A stretch of 64,000 bases of DNA from Rhytidiadelphus loreus (lineage: Eukaryota; Streptophyta; Bryopsida; Hypnales; Hylocomiaceae), in assembly GCA_947034895.1 (NCBI GenBank), contig OX344765.1, positions 48,303,001 through 48,367,000 of the forward strand, written 5' to 3'. The translations under genes and the position numbers were made by a program. The notes under the pieces were generated by a model. That model was not told where the DNA came from. It did not search any database and was given only the letters and a program-made list of their open reading frames with translations. This document shows, piece by piece, positions 35,169-47,828 of this stretch. Numbering within the stretch: position 1 is the stretch's first letter; the number at the start of each line of letters is the position of its first letter.

Positions 35169-36742
35169 AGAAGATTGCAACTTTTGTTTCTTCAAAACAC
35201 TCAAAATTGTCATTTCTATTACAAAGAGCAAAAAGTTTTGAATTTTTTCTCTCATACATACCTAGTTATCGTAGGATCTTGCACTAATCTAGTATAATAG
35301 TTTGTGGAAGAAATTTCAAAACTTTGACAACATAGGTTGTAAGGTATATGTGTTTAAAGTGAAGAAGACAAGCTTTTTTGCACCTTACATGACTAGACCA
35401 TAAGACTTTGAATCTTCTTAATTTTAGGATATTTGTACTACAAATTTTGAATAAAACAATTTCATGCAGAAGAATTGAGTTGAGAATGTAAAGGGGAGAG
35501 AAAGGGGACAAAAAGAAAAACTCAATTTTTCATTCTTTAAAAAATTATAAAGTAGAAGCAAATATAAGATAGAAGGAAAAACTAAATTGCAGATTATAGC
35601 TCTAAGATGGAATTGAAATACACTAATTTCAATGGTGAGATTGTTTATTTGTTCTAACAAGTGAATTGAACCTTGCAAATATATTTATTTTTGAAATTGT
35701 GAAAATTGATTTTAGAAACAAGTCCAATAAGTTGTTTTCTCTAGAAGATGCAATGGTCACTTGCAAAACAAGGAGCTCAATAAACTTTCACATCTCTAAT
35801 CTAAATGGAACAAATCAAAGCATTTCATGTAGACAAAAATATAATCTATCATAAAAATAAATTTAAATTAAATTTAAAATTATTTGAATATTTTTTGTTG
35901 TCCAATGACACAAAAAAAGTATATATCATTAAGAAAAATCAAAGGCCAATAGTGGGCTGCAAGTTTTTTGTGGCAACAATGCAATCATAGGAAAAAAGTG
36001 ATTAAATTTATTTATTTATTTTTGTTGAGAATCCAATGAGGCACTAGTGCCACATCAAAGCCACGTCAGATCAGTGATTAAATTTATTTTCTTTATTTTC
36101 TTTATTTTTTCTTTCCAAAAATAACCTTAAAAAAATTAAGAAAATATTATGTTATTTCCTTGTTGCATTGCGACCAAAATTTAAACAATTTTCTAACAGT
36201 CTTGTTGAGGCCTCTGATTTTTTGTAATGTGTAGCATAACTTTTGCTTTTGTTCACCAATTGAAATAAAAATGATATTCACATAAACCACTAATGTATTT
36301 TCACTTTTTCTATCTTCAAATAAAGTTTCAAAAATCATGTCAAAAGATAGAGGTCATGCAAGGAATGTTGAGATCATTGTTCTAACAAGCTAATTGAATT
36401 TTGTGGAATTTTTAAAATTTTCACATCACTAATCTGAATGGAATGAATTAAAGCTCTCTATATAGACAAAAATATAATTTGTAAGAGAGAAAACATTAAG
36501 AAAAAAATATTTCAAGTAGTTGTGGCTTTTTGTTTTCACGCAATGGATTGCTTTGGGGGCATAGGGTGGCACAATTTTTGCCCCGAAGCACCTATTGAAA
36601 TAAAATTTATATTCTTAAAAAGATAAAATATTTTTCTATCTTTAAAAAAATTAAAAAAATCATGTCAAAAATTGAGGTTACACGGGCCTACCTAAAATTC
36701 CAAGTGTCCATCTAGGAGTTTGGGACTTTGGGACTTTGGAGG
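35069..36742 (-). mobile_element. TTAA element with expanded terminus
   Basis: Reverse copy: the right border is GACTTTGGAGG next to TTAA (36743-36746), and the left border is TTAA at 35065-35068 within the 19-bp array. The body aligns with 25331-26249 (AAACACTCAAAATTGTCATTTC, AAATTCCAAGTG..). It is longer than its relatives, partly because of the array and a duplication at about 36000-36090, where AGTGATTAAATTTATTT occurs twice 76 bp apart. Confidence 0.65.
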
Positions 36743-37011
36743 TTAAGGGATGAAAAAATCTTACTCCTGACTTTTATTCTTTTATGAGGTTTACATTTTA
36801 TACAAATTATGAGTTTAGAATCAAATATTTGAAAAATATTAGGTATGAATTAATTGTAGCAGAAACGAATATGTTTCATTGTATAGATTTTGATGCAATT
36901 GTTGAAATTTTGATACTAAACTAATGCAAAAGGATAATTTCAATGCAACTTGAGTGCATGGCAGGACTATGTGTGTGGTAGTAAGCAATTGCCTTCCATT
37001 AGAAAGGAATT

Positions 37012-37287
37012 GAGGCCTCTGGAAGACCTTCCGGCCATGGTTCCCCATGCTACGAACTATGGCCGGACAGTCTGATTAAAAAAAAATTAAATAATTAAAA
37101 AAAAATTAAATAATTTTTAAATAATATTTAAAAAAAATTATTTGTATTTTTTTTAAATATTAAAAAAAAAATCATTCATTCATTCCTGCAGTCCGACTTG
37201 GCAGTCTCCGTGCTAGGTCGGACTGCTGGTTTTCCGACGTTTCCACAGTCCGGGAACATCGGAGAATTCGAGGTCTCCCAGTGGCTC
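37012..37287. mobile_element. MITE, copy 1 of a pair with 42847-43085
   Basis: Imperfect termini GAGGCCTCTGGAAGACC and GGTCTCCCAGTGGCTC. The interior holds CCATGGTTCCCCATG, an A/T-rich centre, then GCAGTCCGAC..GGCAG and TTTCCACAGTCC. The same order recurs at 42847-43085. Confidence 0.65.
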
Positions 37288-38354
37288 CAAAACTCTTCTA
37301 ATGCTTACTAATTGTAAGAGTCACCACTTGGTGATCTGAAAGTGCATCAAATGACTTCTTTTTACATAAGTCCTAAATTTCTAAATTCAAGGCTAAGCTC
37401 TACTTTCTTAGAGCAATAAATAAACATGAAAATTAGACCTTAGAAAACTATGACTTCTTTATTGGTAATTCCATCTATGATGAGGCTAAGTACATGGTAG
37501 GGACAACCATTTTCTGAACAAAGTTTTTGGAAATATGAGTGTCCTTTGTAAACAATGTGCATTTTGCTAAAAACACAAAGCTTCAGAACCAATTTTGATG
37601 ATATTTGGTATGTAAAAAGTGAAATGAAGCATGTGTAAATTTCAACTATATATCAACTATAAAATCAAATTCTAGAATTTTTTTTTTTAAATCTCTAAAG
37701 ATTTAAAATTTAAAAATACCATTTTGATTTAAAAGTTTTTAATATTTAATTTAAATTTGAAAATTCATTAAAACTTTCTCCTAAATATATCATTTAAAAA
37801 AAAACTCCATTAAATTTTTCTCTTAAAGTAGAGAAAACAATTAAAGTAACTAAAACATACAACAATCTAATTCATTGAAAGTAAATAATTTTAATATATA
37901 GTAATACTATATATGAATGGAAGTGCATTAAGGTAGGAGGTCCTCTTTGTGCCAATATGTATCAATAGTGTACATTTTAAATTTTCAAATGTATTCTTCT
38001 AATAAGTAGTGGTGATGAAGTGGAGCAAATAGTCACATGGCGTAAATAGGGGCTCTTGCCTCAAATGTGGTAGCTAATTGTATATTATAAATGAATGTGA
38101 CTTTTCATATTGGATTTAGAGGGTGGTTTGGATTTTCAAGTGGCAATCTAACTAAGTAGGTGAACTTTTTGACTTCAATTACAACTTTAAACCAAAGACA
38201 AAGTGCATTTGATAATCAGAAAGCAAGAAAGATTTACTTCAATAGACCTATGTGCATCTTCTAATTCATGCTCTTTTTAGATATTGTCAATAGACCACTT
38301 GCAAATTATATAGCTTGTGCATACTAAAGTTGACATAATGTGTAATTGACAATC
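37288..38354. other. Intergenic sequence, no feature recognised
   Basis: AT-rich DNA with homopolymer runs and no repeat shared with the rest of the window or open frame worth noting. Confidence 0.5.
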
Positions 38355-38358
38355 TTAA

Positions 38359-39286
38359 CCCCTAAAGGACCATTGTCCCTTCGGGGGACAAATGCGTTTT
38401 CGGGCAGGTACCTATGGGCTGAAATTTTCTCCTAATATTTTGAAATTTTTTTTGGAGGTAGAAAAGTTGATTAGCTTCGTAAGAATATAATTTTTTTCAA
38501 AATCGGTGCCCGGGAACAATAGTTATGACCAAATAAGCTCAAACAAGGGGACGGTGGGCAGCTCGGGCAGCCCAAAAAAAATGGACTATTTATTTATTTA
38601 TTTATATTTTTTCTCATATATTATATTTTTTTCTATCTGGAAAGCTTTGATTCATTTCATTTGGATATATTATGAGAAAGTTATGGACATTCTTGTTTTT
38701 TGGGCAGTTAGAGCATCTTCTAAAAAAAAACACTTGTAGGATTCATTTTTGAATGCAATTTTTCAAATTTTTCAATTTCTTTTTTTTTTGCATGGTGTGA
38801 TTTACTTGCTTGAACAATCCCACCATTGAGATTAGTGCATTTTAATTCCATCTAAAATATATGAATATTTTAGATTTTCCTTCTATCTCATACCTACTTC
38901 TACTTAACAATTTTTTTAAGAATGATAATTTATTTTAAATTTTATTTTATTTTTTTACCTAGACTCTCAACTCAATTCTCCACTATAAATATTTAAAGCT
39001 CAAAACTCTATAGTGCAAAAATTTTAAGTTAAAAATGTTCAAAGTCAAAAAATCTAGTCCCGCAATGTGCTGAAATACTTGTTTTTTCCACTTTAAACGC
39101 AAATATCTTGCAATCTGAGCGCTCAAAAAATCTGAATTTTTTTCCACACACTCTCATACTAGTTGGGTGTGAGATCCTACGGTTAGATATGAAAATAAAA
39201 CAGTTTTCAATTTTTTTTACTCCTTGCTATAGGTATGGCAGTTTTGAGTGTTTTCTGGCAGAAAAAAGGCCTTGGTCCTTTAGGGG
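38359..39286 (+). mobile_element. TTAA element, intact termini
   Basis: It is 928 bp, from CCCCTAAAGGACCATTGTCC to CCTTGGTCCTTTAGGGG, with TTAA at 38355-38358 and 39287-39290. Sequence outside the TTAA differs on the two sides, so TTAA is the duplication rather than part of a longer repeat. Same subfamily and same subterminal TTCG hairpin as 32672-33606. Confidence 0.96.
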
Positions 39287-39290
39287 TTAA

Positions 39291-42200
39291 TGAGCAACTA
39301 TGTCCTTCTTAACTTACAAGCCTTCATTAAAAAGAGGCATTGCATTGAAGGTCATGTCATACTAACACAAATGGCATTGAGAAATACATAGCTTGTAAAA
39401 ACAAATCATAGATCTAACTTGGCCCAAGCCTCTTGGAGCTTGGCTTTTGTAATTTACTCTTACAGTAAAGATTATCCTTTATTTGTGTAAAAATAAAAAA
39501 GTCATGAATTTTATTTTATTTGTTTAATAATAGCTATGTTTAATTTTTACAATAAAATATTTTGTCCTATTTCAAAGTGATAGTTCTTTGTCTTTACAAA
39601 AATGCATCTCTTAATTAAATTCCTTGAATGGAGGAGAGTTTATATTCAATCAAGCCCCAATTATGTAAGTTTGAACATAGTTTCTTATCTAAATCCATAT
39701 AACAAATATTTTTAATGTTGTCATCTCTTTGAAACTAGGTACAATGGCTACATTGATTTGTCCAAGAAGTAAGTGCTACAAAATGGATTTACATGCGATT
39801 ATAACTTCTTACAAGGGAAAAATAGTCTTACTAATCATGTGTCTTGTTGCTATTCATGCTCAAGAGTCTTCACAAATATCATTAGAGAAAATATTGTTCA
39901 CTTGGAGAAAGTTATAACCATACGTAAATTTATTTTTTAGCATGCATTAATAGGACAAATCAATGTAGTCTCTTCATTTTATATACTATTGCTATATGAA
40001 GGACGGTGCTTTAAGCCAATTTTTTTGCATTGGAAACATGCATTTTCACCTATTGACATAATACTACATAGTAGAGACATTCAAATGCACCAGGTGCCTA
40101 AAAGCACCACTTGAACAAATGATTTCATTGTGCACATTTGCTACATCAATATTTACCTATTGATAAATAATTTTTTTTTGAACATCTACCAATTTAAAAA
40201 AAATAAAAATTCATAACTTTTGTATGTCATATTCAAGTGATGCACTCTTTAGTACATTGAAACCCCTTTTCATTTGCCAATTTGAATATAAATTTGTTTC
40301 ATCCCTCTGATAATAAAAAAAATTGTACGTTTAGATGGTCCTACCTTAGTGCTAGCCATGTCATAGCAATCCCACAAACTTGTTCAATCAAAACATTATT
40401 TCTTAACTAAAATATTATAGCCTAGTTGATTCTTTACTAAAATATCAAAGCCCATGTGTTTCTTTACTTAAAAAAAAGTATTGTCAAAAGTAACTTAAAT
40501 TACAAAGCAACACTTACTATAAATAGAATGAACAGTATAGCGTGGCCCTGTCAGTCTGGAAACAATTCCCAAATTCATAGACAAGTGAAGACCAAATTGA
40601 GCACCAACTGACTCTTGCCTCGGTTTTGCTTCTTCTTCATGAAAATATTTCCTTTAACTTACTGCAGTCAGTCACGCTCCAAGAAATTCCATTGCTCCAA
40701 GATTGCGACAGAAGGTATATTTTGCTTCATATTCCTCGGATTCTTCCGAAGCCCACTGACTGGACTAGTCCGGTCTGCTGGCAGGGGTGGTGGAAAGACA
40801 AGTCACAAGATTGAATGTAAGTTCAACTTGGAAAGAAGACTTGATCGAGGAATGCTTCGATTCAGAAGGATGTGTTCGAACATCCCTCCTTAACTTATTA
40901 CAGTATAATAAATAAAAGATGCAAAAGTACTCGTCTGGAATGTGCTCCGTCGTCATGGAGTAGAGTATATAGTATGCCAATGACTGTACAAGAAGAAAAA
41001 CACTTTTCATTTGTCTCTAAGGAACAAAACATAACATACTCTATTTTGGTTTGTTTACATAGATTCTTTCCTGCCTCGGAGGAGGCAAGTAACAGAATCT
41101 ATGAATTTTGAAAAGTGCCTCCATTACTGCTAGTTTACTCCAGATGTAATGAGTCTAGTAGACCCTTGAAAGAGGTAACATAATTTGGTGTCCTCTGCAC
41201 TTTGTTGTGGGACCTTGACAGAATGATCGAACAAACTCTCAATGCCCATCGGTTCCAAGAAGAACCCTCGTTGTTTCGTTCACTCTCAGCTCTTGCGGCA
41301 GCGTTTGCCGTGAGAATGTGTAGACCTCCATTGACTCGATCGTGTTTCAGCTTAAGTTACTTGGACTGCACGCCACCCAGTTGTTGGCACATACACACTG
41401 TCGATTTCCTGGATATTTCAGCAATTTTCTGCCTGATTGATCGAGTCCCACTGGTAGTTGGCAGCTTAATTTGAGTTGAGTTACTTGGCAGTTTCAATGG
41501 GAAAGTTGCCTGAGAATTTGAGACATGAATACGTTAATGAGTGTTACGTGTATGTGTGGGCCTTAAACTTAATTACATGGAAAGTGCTGTTCTAACTTAT
41601 CGTAGGTGGTGCTTGAGATTGGGATTTGTCAGAGGATTTTTTGCTCTTGAAAACTGACTCTGGCTCTGGCTCTCTGTCAGAAATTCTGGCAATCTAAGAT
41701 TTAGATTCCTCAAGTCTCGCTAGTCGCTACCACTCTACTGCAGTAGAGTTATGGTTGATTGCTGTTCCATTTCATTCGAACTTACAAACCAGAAATGTGT
41801 CAACTTCATGATGGGAAAGTCAGATGTTACATTATTCTACGATCAGATCGGATTTGAGACTTAGAAGGAAAAAAATGATTGTCAGGAAGTGACAAATGTT
41901 ATCTTTTGGTTGGTTGCAACTTGCAACCTCTTGGAATGTGATGTAGATATTGAATTTTGACACCCAAGTATTGAATCCAGCCGAAACCTATGGTGACTTA
42001 GCTTGGATACCCAACAACAATTTATTGCCCTTTTTTATTAAGAAGTAATGTTTTGGGGTACTTTTGGGAGTATATGCCAAAATTTGGCACATGAATATTT
42101 AAAAGATAATATATGAGACGTGTCTAAAGTAGTTGGTAGCATTTATACAAACTCATGATTGACAAAGATAAGAATGTACTTGTTCATCCAATAATTAGAG

Positions 42201-42298
42201 TATTTTGGTGACTACTGTACTCATAGGGGGTGCATCTTTTCAATGTTAACAAAGTTCATGATCACTCAAGTGGTATGATTGTTATAAGCAATGCATAC
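39291..42298. other. Long stretch without recognised gene or repeat
   Basis: The region 40500-41900 has higher sequence complexity than the transposon-filled DNA and could be old unique sequence. Its open frames (40615-40893, 40872-41111, 41202-41474) overlap on both strands and show no domain, so I do not call a gene. A small fragment of a TTAA element terminus (TCCTAAAGGACCAAGCTGC) lies at 42303-42345, just beyond. Confidence 0.4.
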
Positions 42299-42846
42299 AC
42301 ATTGGTCCTAAAGGACCAAGCTGCATTTTGGAGTAATATAGAAATTTTAGGCAGCTCACTATGAATGAAGATTTTCTTTTCTTTTCTTTCAAGCATTAGA
42401 TGTTAAGGAAGAACTGCCTATCACCCCCCTGATTTGCAATCTGAATATCTTGGGGCCAATTCCAATAGGGGCACATATTTTTCAGAGGTGTGTGCTTGTT
42501 TCACAAATCAAATCCAAGTGGAATTATAATTTTCCGATTAAAACTATAATTTCTGTGAATTTTTGAAGTAATCAGACTGAAATTACAAAAACCGCCAGTA
42601 GACTAGAGTCATAAACATTCCCTATTGAACCCAAAACCGCCCAAGTCAAGTACAAAATATTCACCATTAATGGAGTGACACATTATCCCTTGTTGTTATA
42701 AAAAATCAGATTTTATCATAGAACTCTTTAATTTCTCTCATAAGAAGAATGGATTAGGATGTTTTTTGGACAAAGTTAGATGACGGAATTGGGCTGGTCT
42801 ACATTTAATTGGGAAACAAATGGTAATGGGCTAGTTTACCTTATAT

Positions 42847-43085
42847 GAGGCCTCTAAGAGACTATCTTGCCATGGTTCCCCATGATGTGAACCATGGCTA
42901 GACAATCAAATTATTTAATAATTAAAAAATTAAAAAAATTAAAAATTCAATTTTTTTTTAATTATTAAAAAAATTATTTTTTTATGCAGTCCGACGTGGC
43001 AGTTTCTCCACCACGCCGAACTACTAGTTCTGCAACGTTTCCACAGTCCAGGAACACCAGGGAACTTGTAGTCTCTCAATAGGCT
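42847..43085. mobile_element. MITE, copy 2 of a pair with 37012-37287
   Basis: Ends GAGGCCTCTAAGAGACTA and TAGTCTCTCAATAGGCT. The interior order of CCATGGTTCCCCATG, AT-rich centre, GCAGTCCGACGTGGCAG and TTTCCACAGTCC matches copy 1. The ends vary together between the copies, which supports them as paired termini. Confidence 0.6.
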
Positions 43086-43099
43086 AAAAAATCATCTAA

Positions 43100-43946
43100 T
43101 GTTTTCAAACAACATGGGGACGAGGAGTAGTTTGAAGGTCCAACACTTTTCATAACTTCTAACTACATGGTTCAAAAGTTATTGCATGATATATAGTTTT
43201 TTTCACTGCTCAGGCAAGCCGGACAGATAAGAAAAAATCATTTTTTTTAGAAACAAAAATTTAAAATTGGGTTTTTAGAGTTATATGTATGTGGAAAGCT
43301 TGGAATCATTCTCGGAATCATTCCATTTTGATGATTGAGATGAAAGTTAAGAGGAGTTTTAGTTTGTGAGCAATTATAGATCCTCTACTCAAATAAACCT
43401 TTGAAGTCCTATATTTAACTCAATTTTCAATATTTTTTGAAAAAATAAAATCATATGATGTAGATTGTTTATTACAATAGTACAACCATCGAGGTTAACA
43501 TTTTTCAATTCCATAACTAAATTCTCAACAATTTTGTATTTTGAATCATTTTCTTCTTTTTCCTACTTATTATTTTTTTCCTATGAGTTGTACAATTCCA
43601 AATGATCTAAAAAATTTCAAGCATGTAGCCAACTTGACTTGAAGAATGAATCCAAAGAAGCACCACCATTTTGGATATTTTTCATACAAATATGACCTTA
43701 TGAAATGCAGCTATCATTTTTTTTTGCAAGGACAAAAAAAGGATTTTTGTCACTTTAAACGCTAATATCTTGCAATCTACATGGTGGAAACTTCTGAAAT
43801 TTTTTCAGCATCTTTTCAAACTAGTGTACTATAAGATATGGTTACATATATCCAAAAATGTTTCTTTTTCTAAAATGTGGTACTTGTACTAAAAATGGTA
43901 GTTTAAGAATGTTTTTGGTGAAAACATAGTCAAAGAACTTAAGGGG
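43100..43946 (+). mobile_element. TTAA element, left end truncated
   Basis: The right end GTCAAAGAACTTAAGGGG precedes TTAA (43947-43950). The body matches 31733-32667 and 46121-47043 (AAAAGTTATTGCATGATATA, TGGAATCATTC..CATTTTGAT). The left inverted repeat is missing. Confidence 0.75.
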
Positions 43947-43949
43947 TTA

Positions 43950-44933
43950 AGGTAGTCTATTCTAAGAACGCCCCTACTCTAAAAGCCACTACAAGCACAA
44001 AGGTACATTTTACTTTCTTTAATGTACCAGTGGTATACATTTCAAGAAGTGGTCACTTTTAGTAACTTATGCGTTTCAACTTTCAAAAATTCATAACTAA
44101 TTCGACAAAGGTCCAAAAAATATGAAACAACTTTGGTTTGATGCCAATTTCATTTTCCTTCCTACAAAAATTTATTGAATTTTTTGAGGAGTTTAGCTTC
44201 CCTCAAATGCAATCAACTCTTAAGGGAGGAGGTTCCAAAAGTGCATAGGCTCTAAAACCACTCACCTCTTCAAAAGTACACTATTTGTACATATTGTTTT
44301 GTAGCCTTTAGCAATTTAGGAGGTGGGTGATTTAGTTGTATCAATTTTTTTTGAATTGTAACTATACAAATTCAAACTAAACATGTTAGAGATCACATAG
44401 GAAAAAAACACACGACAATATCACTTATGGATTGAAAGATTTTAATGTTTGATCATGAGATTGTTAAAACTACAAAGGTGATTTGAAAGTCCTTTAATCC
44501 TCTTTTTACATGTCAAGTCTAAAAATTTGGTTACTAAAAAAGTATGAAGATAAAGGGCCTAATATGCATAACCACAATCAATTTATGGCTTCTCAAAATC
44601 TAATCTACAATTTTTTTAAATGAATTTCTAATGTGATTTTTTGTACAAGATCTAGTGTATTTGAGTCTCATTTTCAAGAGCCCTCAACACTACAGAAAGT
44701 CAAGATTGCAACGGACACCCTTGCACAAAATCTTGAATAGAAAAATCTCAATCAATCATTTTCAGGATCAAATTTTTGCTAAACTAGACCTCAAAAAGAA
44801 TTTTTCAAAAATATAAACTACTAAAAGTAGCAACTTGGTTAGGTTTTTATTTAACTTCAAATTATTGCCAACACCAAAATTTGATGCCTTGGGCATTTAA
44901 GGGTTAATAGGTTGCTTTAAGGGTAGACTACCT
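43950..44933. mobile_element. TA-target element with AGGTAGTCTA termini
   Basis: The termini AGGTAGTCTA and TAGACTACCT are flanked by TA (43948-43949 and 44934-44935). The left TA lies inside the TTAA of the preceding element. Inside is the segment AATGTACCAG..GTACATTTTGC. Diverged relatives lie at 51300-51575 and 54480-54785. No coding frame. Confidence 0.7.
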
Positions 44934-44939
44934 TAGTTG

Positions 44940-45215
44940 AAACTTGATGTCGGAGGAGAACATCCATCCATTAAGTTAGGTTGTTTGTTTTGGTTGTTTT
45001 GTTTTGTTTGTTATGTTGAGATCTCTTGAACCAAGCATCGACCATGCACATTTTTTGATACTGTAGGAAAGCTATCAATGAGGAGGTGTGCACGAGCTTT
45101 GTTTCATTGACATTCCGACTCATAGTGTCCAAGTTATGAATTTTTGAGTTATTTTTTAATTTTAAAAAATTAAAAAATTACTTTTATTTTTATTTTTACT
45201 ATGGCAACAACACAA
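44940..45215 (+). repeat. Dispersed repeat also at 50320-50890 and 59575-59710
   Basis: Shared blocks are AACATCCATCC..TTAAGTTAG, TTGAGATCTC, GTGCA..GGGCTTTGTTTCAT, ATTC..ACTCATAG..TATGAATTTTTGAGTTATT and TTTTTACTATGGCAAC. The type is unknown; there are no clear termini. Confidence 0.6.
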
Positions 45216-45224
45216 GGTACACTA

Positions 45225-45473
45225 CACTAATGATGGTATTTAGTGTTATGTTACAAATAGTGTTACCTAATTTTTACTAGATCCATTTAGAGTTTTACTT
45301 TCCACCTCTTGTGAGCTCATTTCTAATATGAAATTATATATCCCCAAAATATTCAAAAAGTTGTCAAATAGTGCCTATATTGACATTTAGTGTTAGTAAC
45401 ACTAGTGAAATTGTTGACATTTAGTGTTGTACTTTGTAATTAGTGCTGCCAACACTATATACCATTATTAGTG
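45225..45473. mobile_element. TA-target MITE (CACTAATGATG family)
   Basis: 249 bp from CACTAATGATGGTA to TACCATTATTAGTG, with TA at 45223-45224 and 45474-45475. It belongs to the same family as 49822-50038 and the partial copy ending at 7743. Tc1/mariner (Stowaway-like) MITEs use TA targets. Confidence 0.82.
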
Positions 45474-45475
45474 TA

Positions 45476-46116
45476 CTGTAGTTCTTACTTAAGTTATCCT
45501 AAGTTCTCCAGCTGAACATTTTACACTGAAGGAGGATGAAACCTGGAATTCACATTGGCACCTGTCTGTGTTTTTTTGTTTTTGTTTTTCCCGTTGCTAT
45601 CAAACAAAGAGGATAACTGTAAGACCATCCATTTGTATAAGTTTAAGTTATGTATTTCTAAGTAATAAGAGGGGTCACCTTGAACCTTCCTTCCACTCTG
45701 TCACTCCTTGCCTGACTGACCAATTACTTTAATTTTCCTTGCGTGACCAATTTGTAGGAGCAAGCCAAATGGCAAACCCCGAGAGATTCCAAGCCAACCA
45801 TCCAACCAACTTAAGGTATAAGATATATAAATATCCATTCAGTTGTAGTTTTGTAGACGGAGTTGTATTGTAGCGTAGCCACTTTCCCAAATCCCAAAGC
45901 CAAGAACACCAAGGTGTGCTTATGTTTGCCACATCCATTCTCAAGCCGATGGGTGGGTGCCATGTTGCACACCAAGACTTTCGGGGCCGGGATGCAAGAC
46001 CTAAGGTGAAGGCACCCAAAACTGTCAATACAAGCAATTCAGCGTAGTTGGAAAGCTGTCCAAACAAGCAATTCAGCATAGTTTGGACAGGTAAAGTAGT
46101 TGGACAGCTTAAGTCC
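45476..46116. other. Intergenic, with a short local duplication
   Basis: The open frame at 45729-46079 on the minus strand has no domain; its start lies in a local duplication (ACAAGCAATTCAGC twice, about 46034 and 46062). No gene call. Confidence 0.4.
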
Positions 46117-46120
46117 TTAA

Positions 46121-47043
46121 CCCCTAAAGGACCGGATTGTGTTTTTTGTCTGTATAATTTTTTTGGGCAGGTACCTACGAGCGGAGATTTTTATATTTGG
46201 GGCTGAAATTTTAATAGAATGTGGGGGCGAGGAAGATCTTTCATATGCATCAAATTTCATAACATTTGGAAATACGAGTCAAAAGTTATAGCCTAATATG
46301 TTACTTTTTTCCCCAACTGGGCAGTTCGGGCAGATTAAAAAAATCACTTTTCTCAGAAACAAAAATTTGGAATTGATTTTCTAGAGTTTTATATACACAA
46401 GAAGCTTTGAATCATTCCATTTTGATCAATGAGTCAAAATTTATGAGGATTTTTTGTTTGCGGGCAGTTTCGGATTTCCTACTCTAAAATAAACTTTGAA
46501 ATCCTTTATCTTATCCAATTTTCAATATTTTTGGACAAAAATAAAATCGTAGGATGTACATACATTATTAAAACATTTAGACCATTGAGATTGGAAATTT
46601 TCAATTCCATATTTAAATTGTAAATAATTTAGTATTTTTAATCATTCTCTACTACTACCTACTTACTATTTTTTTCCTATATGTTGTACTATTCCAAATG
46701 ATCTGAAAATTTTCAAGCATGCGTCCAACTTGTCTAGGAAAACAAATCCAAAGAAGCACCACCATTTAGGTCATTTTTTCTTAGAAATGTGAGCTTGTGA
46801 AATGCAGCTGCCCTGCTTTTCGCAGGGTAAAAAAAATGATTTTAGTTCATTTGAATGCTTATATCTTGCAATCCACCTGGTGGAAATGTCTGAAATTTTT
46901 ACCACATATTTTTGATACTATATAATACAAGATCCTATGGTTAGATATGTCAAAAAAAGTTTTTTTCCAAAATTTTGGAACTTGTACTAGAAATTTCTTT
47001 TTTGGAGCGTTTTTGGTGAAGTATAGTGAAGGTCCTTTAAGGG
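46121..47043 (+). mobile_element. TTAA element, sharing a TTAA with the next copy
   Basis: 923 bp from CCCCTAAAGGACCGGATTGTG to GTGAAGGTCCTTTAAGGG, with TTAA at 46117-46120 and 47044-47047. It is about 90% identical to 59715-60640 in reverse. Its next neighbour begins directly after the right TTAA. Confidence 0.93.
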
Positions 47044-47100
47044 TTAACCCCTGAAGGACCAGCATGCGTTTTTTGGCAACATAGAAATTTTGGGCAGGTA

Positions 47101-47537
47101 ATGTAGCCAACCTTTTTCCCACCACTCGTCTATTTTTGCTAGTTAGACTGCTTTGTTTCTGATCACTTGTGACAGCTCACATGGTTAGGTTACAGCTCAT
47201 GCAATACAAATGTAAAGGAGGTGTACATTGAGTTCACTCAATGATCACAAAATGTACATTTGAAGCCACAATTATCACCTACTTTGAAGCATGATCAATT
47301 TTGTAATCAGCCTATGGTTGGAAATGCGGTGCCCTATATAACAAAAATGGATTGAAAGGAATCTTTACAAAAAAAATTCATAAGTATTTTGTTTTTTCAC
47401 TTTTGGAGGGGGAAAAATGAAAAATTTCTGGAACCCTCCTCAAATCTATTTATCTACCAGGTGGATTTTTCTCTTCACCAAATGCATATTGAAACTATGC
47501 TAAATTGCGTAAGTGGTCAGAATGAGGTCGGCTACCT
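47101..47537. mobile_element. TA-target MITE inside a TTAA element
   Basis: The termini ATGTAGCCAACC and GGTCGGCTACCT are flanked by TA (47099-47100 and 47538-47539). Removing the insert and one TA restores the run GGGCAGGTA..CG found in other TTAA copies. 437 bp, non-coding. Confidence 0.7.
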
Positions 47538-47765
47538 TACGTGCGATTGGAGGTTTCTATGGTTTTGGCCCAAACTTTAATAGAAGATTGGGACAAGGAA
47601 TATCTATCATGTCCACAAAATTTTAGGACATTTGAAAATACGATTCAAAAGTTATGGCTTATTATGTTACTTTTTTTCATAACTGGGCAGTCTAGGCAGA
47701 TAAAAAATATCAATTTTTTCAAAAACAAAAATTTCAAATTGATTTTCTATATTTACATATTTTCT

Positions 47766-47768
<3 letters not shown>

Positions 47769-47808
<40 letters not shown>

Positions 47809-47828
47809 CTATGTGTGTGTGTGTGTGT
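47769..47828. repeat. Compound microsatellite (CT)n(AT)n(GT)n
   Basis: About 18 CT units are followed by a short AT run and about eight TG units. Confidence 0.97.

Noticed and set aside
40615..41474. Candidate gene in the unique-looking 40.6-41.5 kb region
   Set aside because: Only short overlapping frames, no domain and no clear splice pattern.
45729..46079. 116-codon minus-strand frame as a protein gene
   Set aside because: No domain, low-complexity hydrophobic composition and an internal nucleotide duplication at its start.
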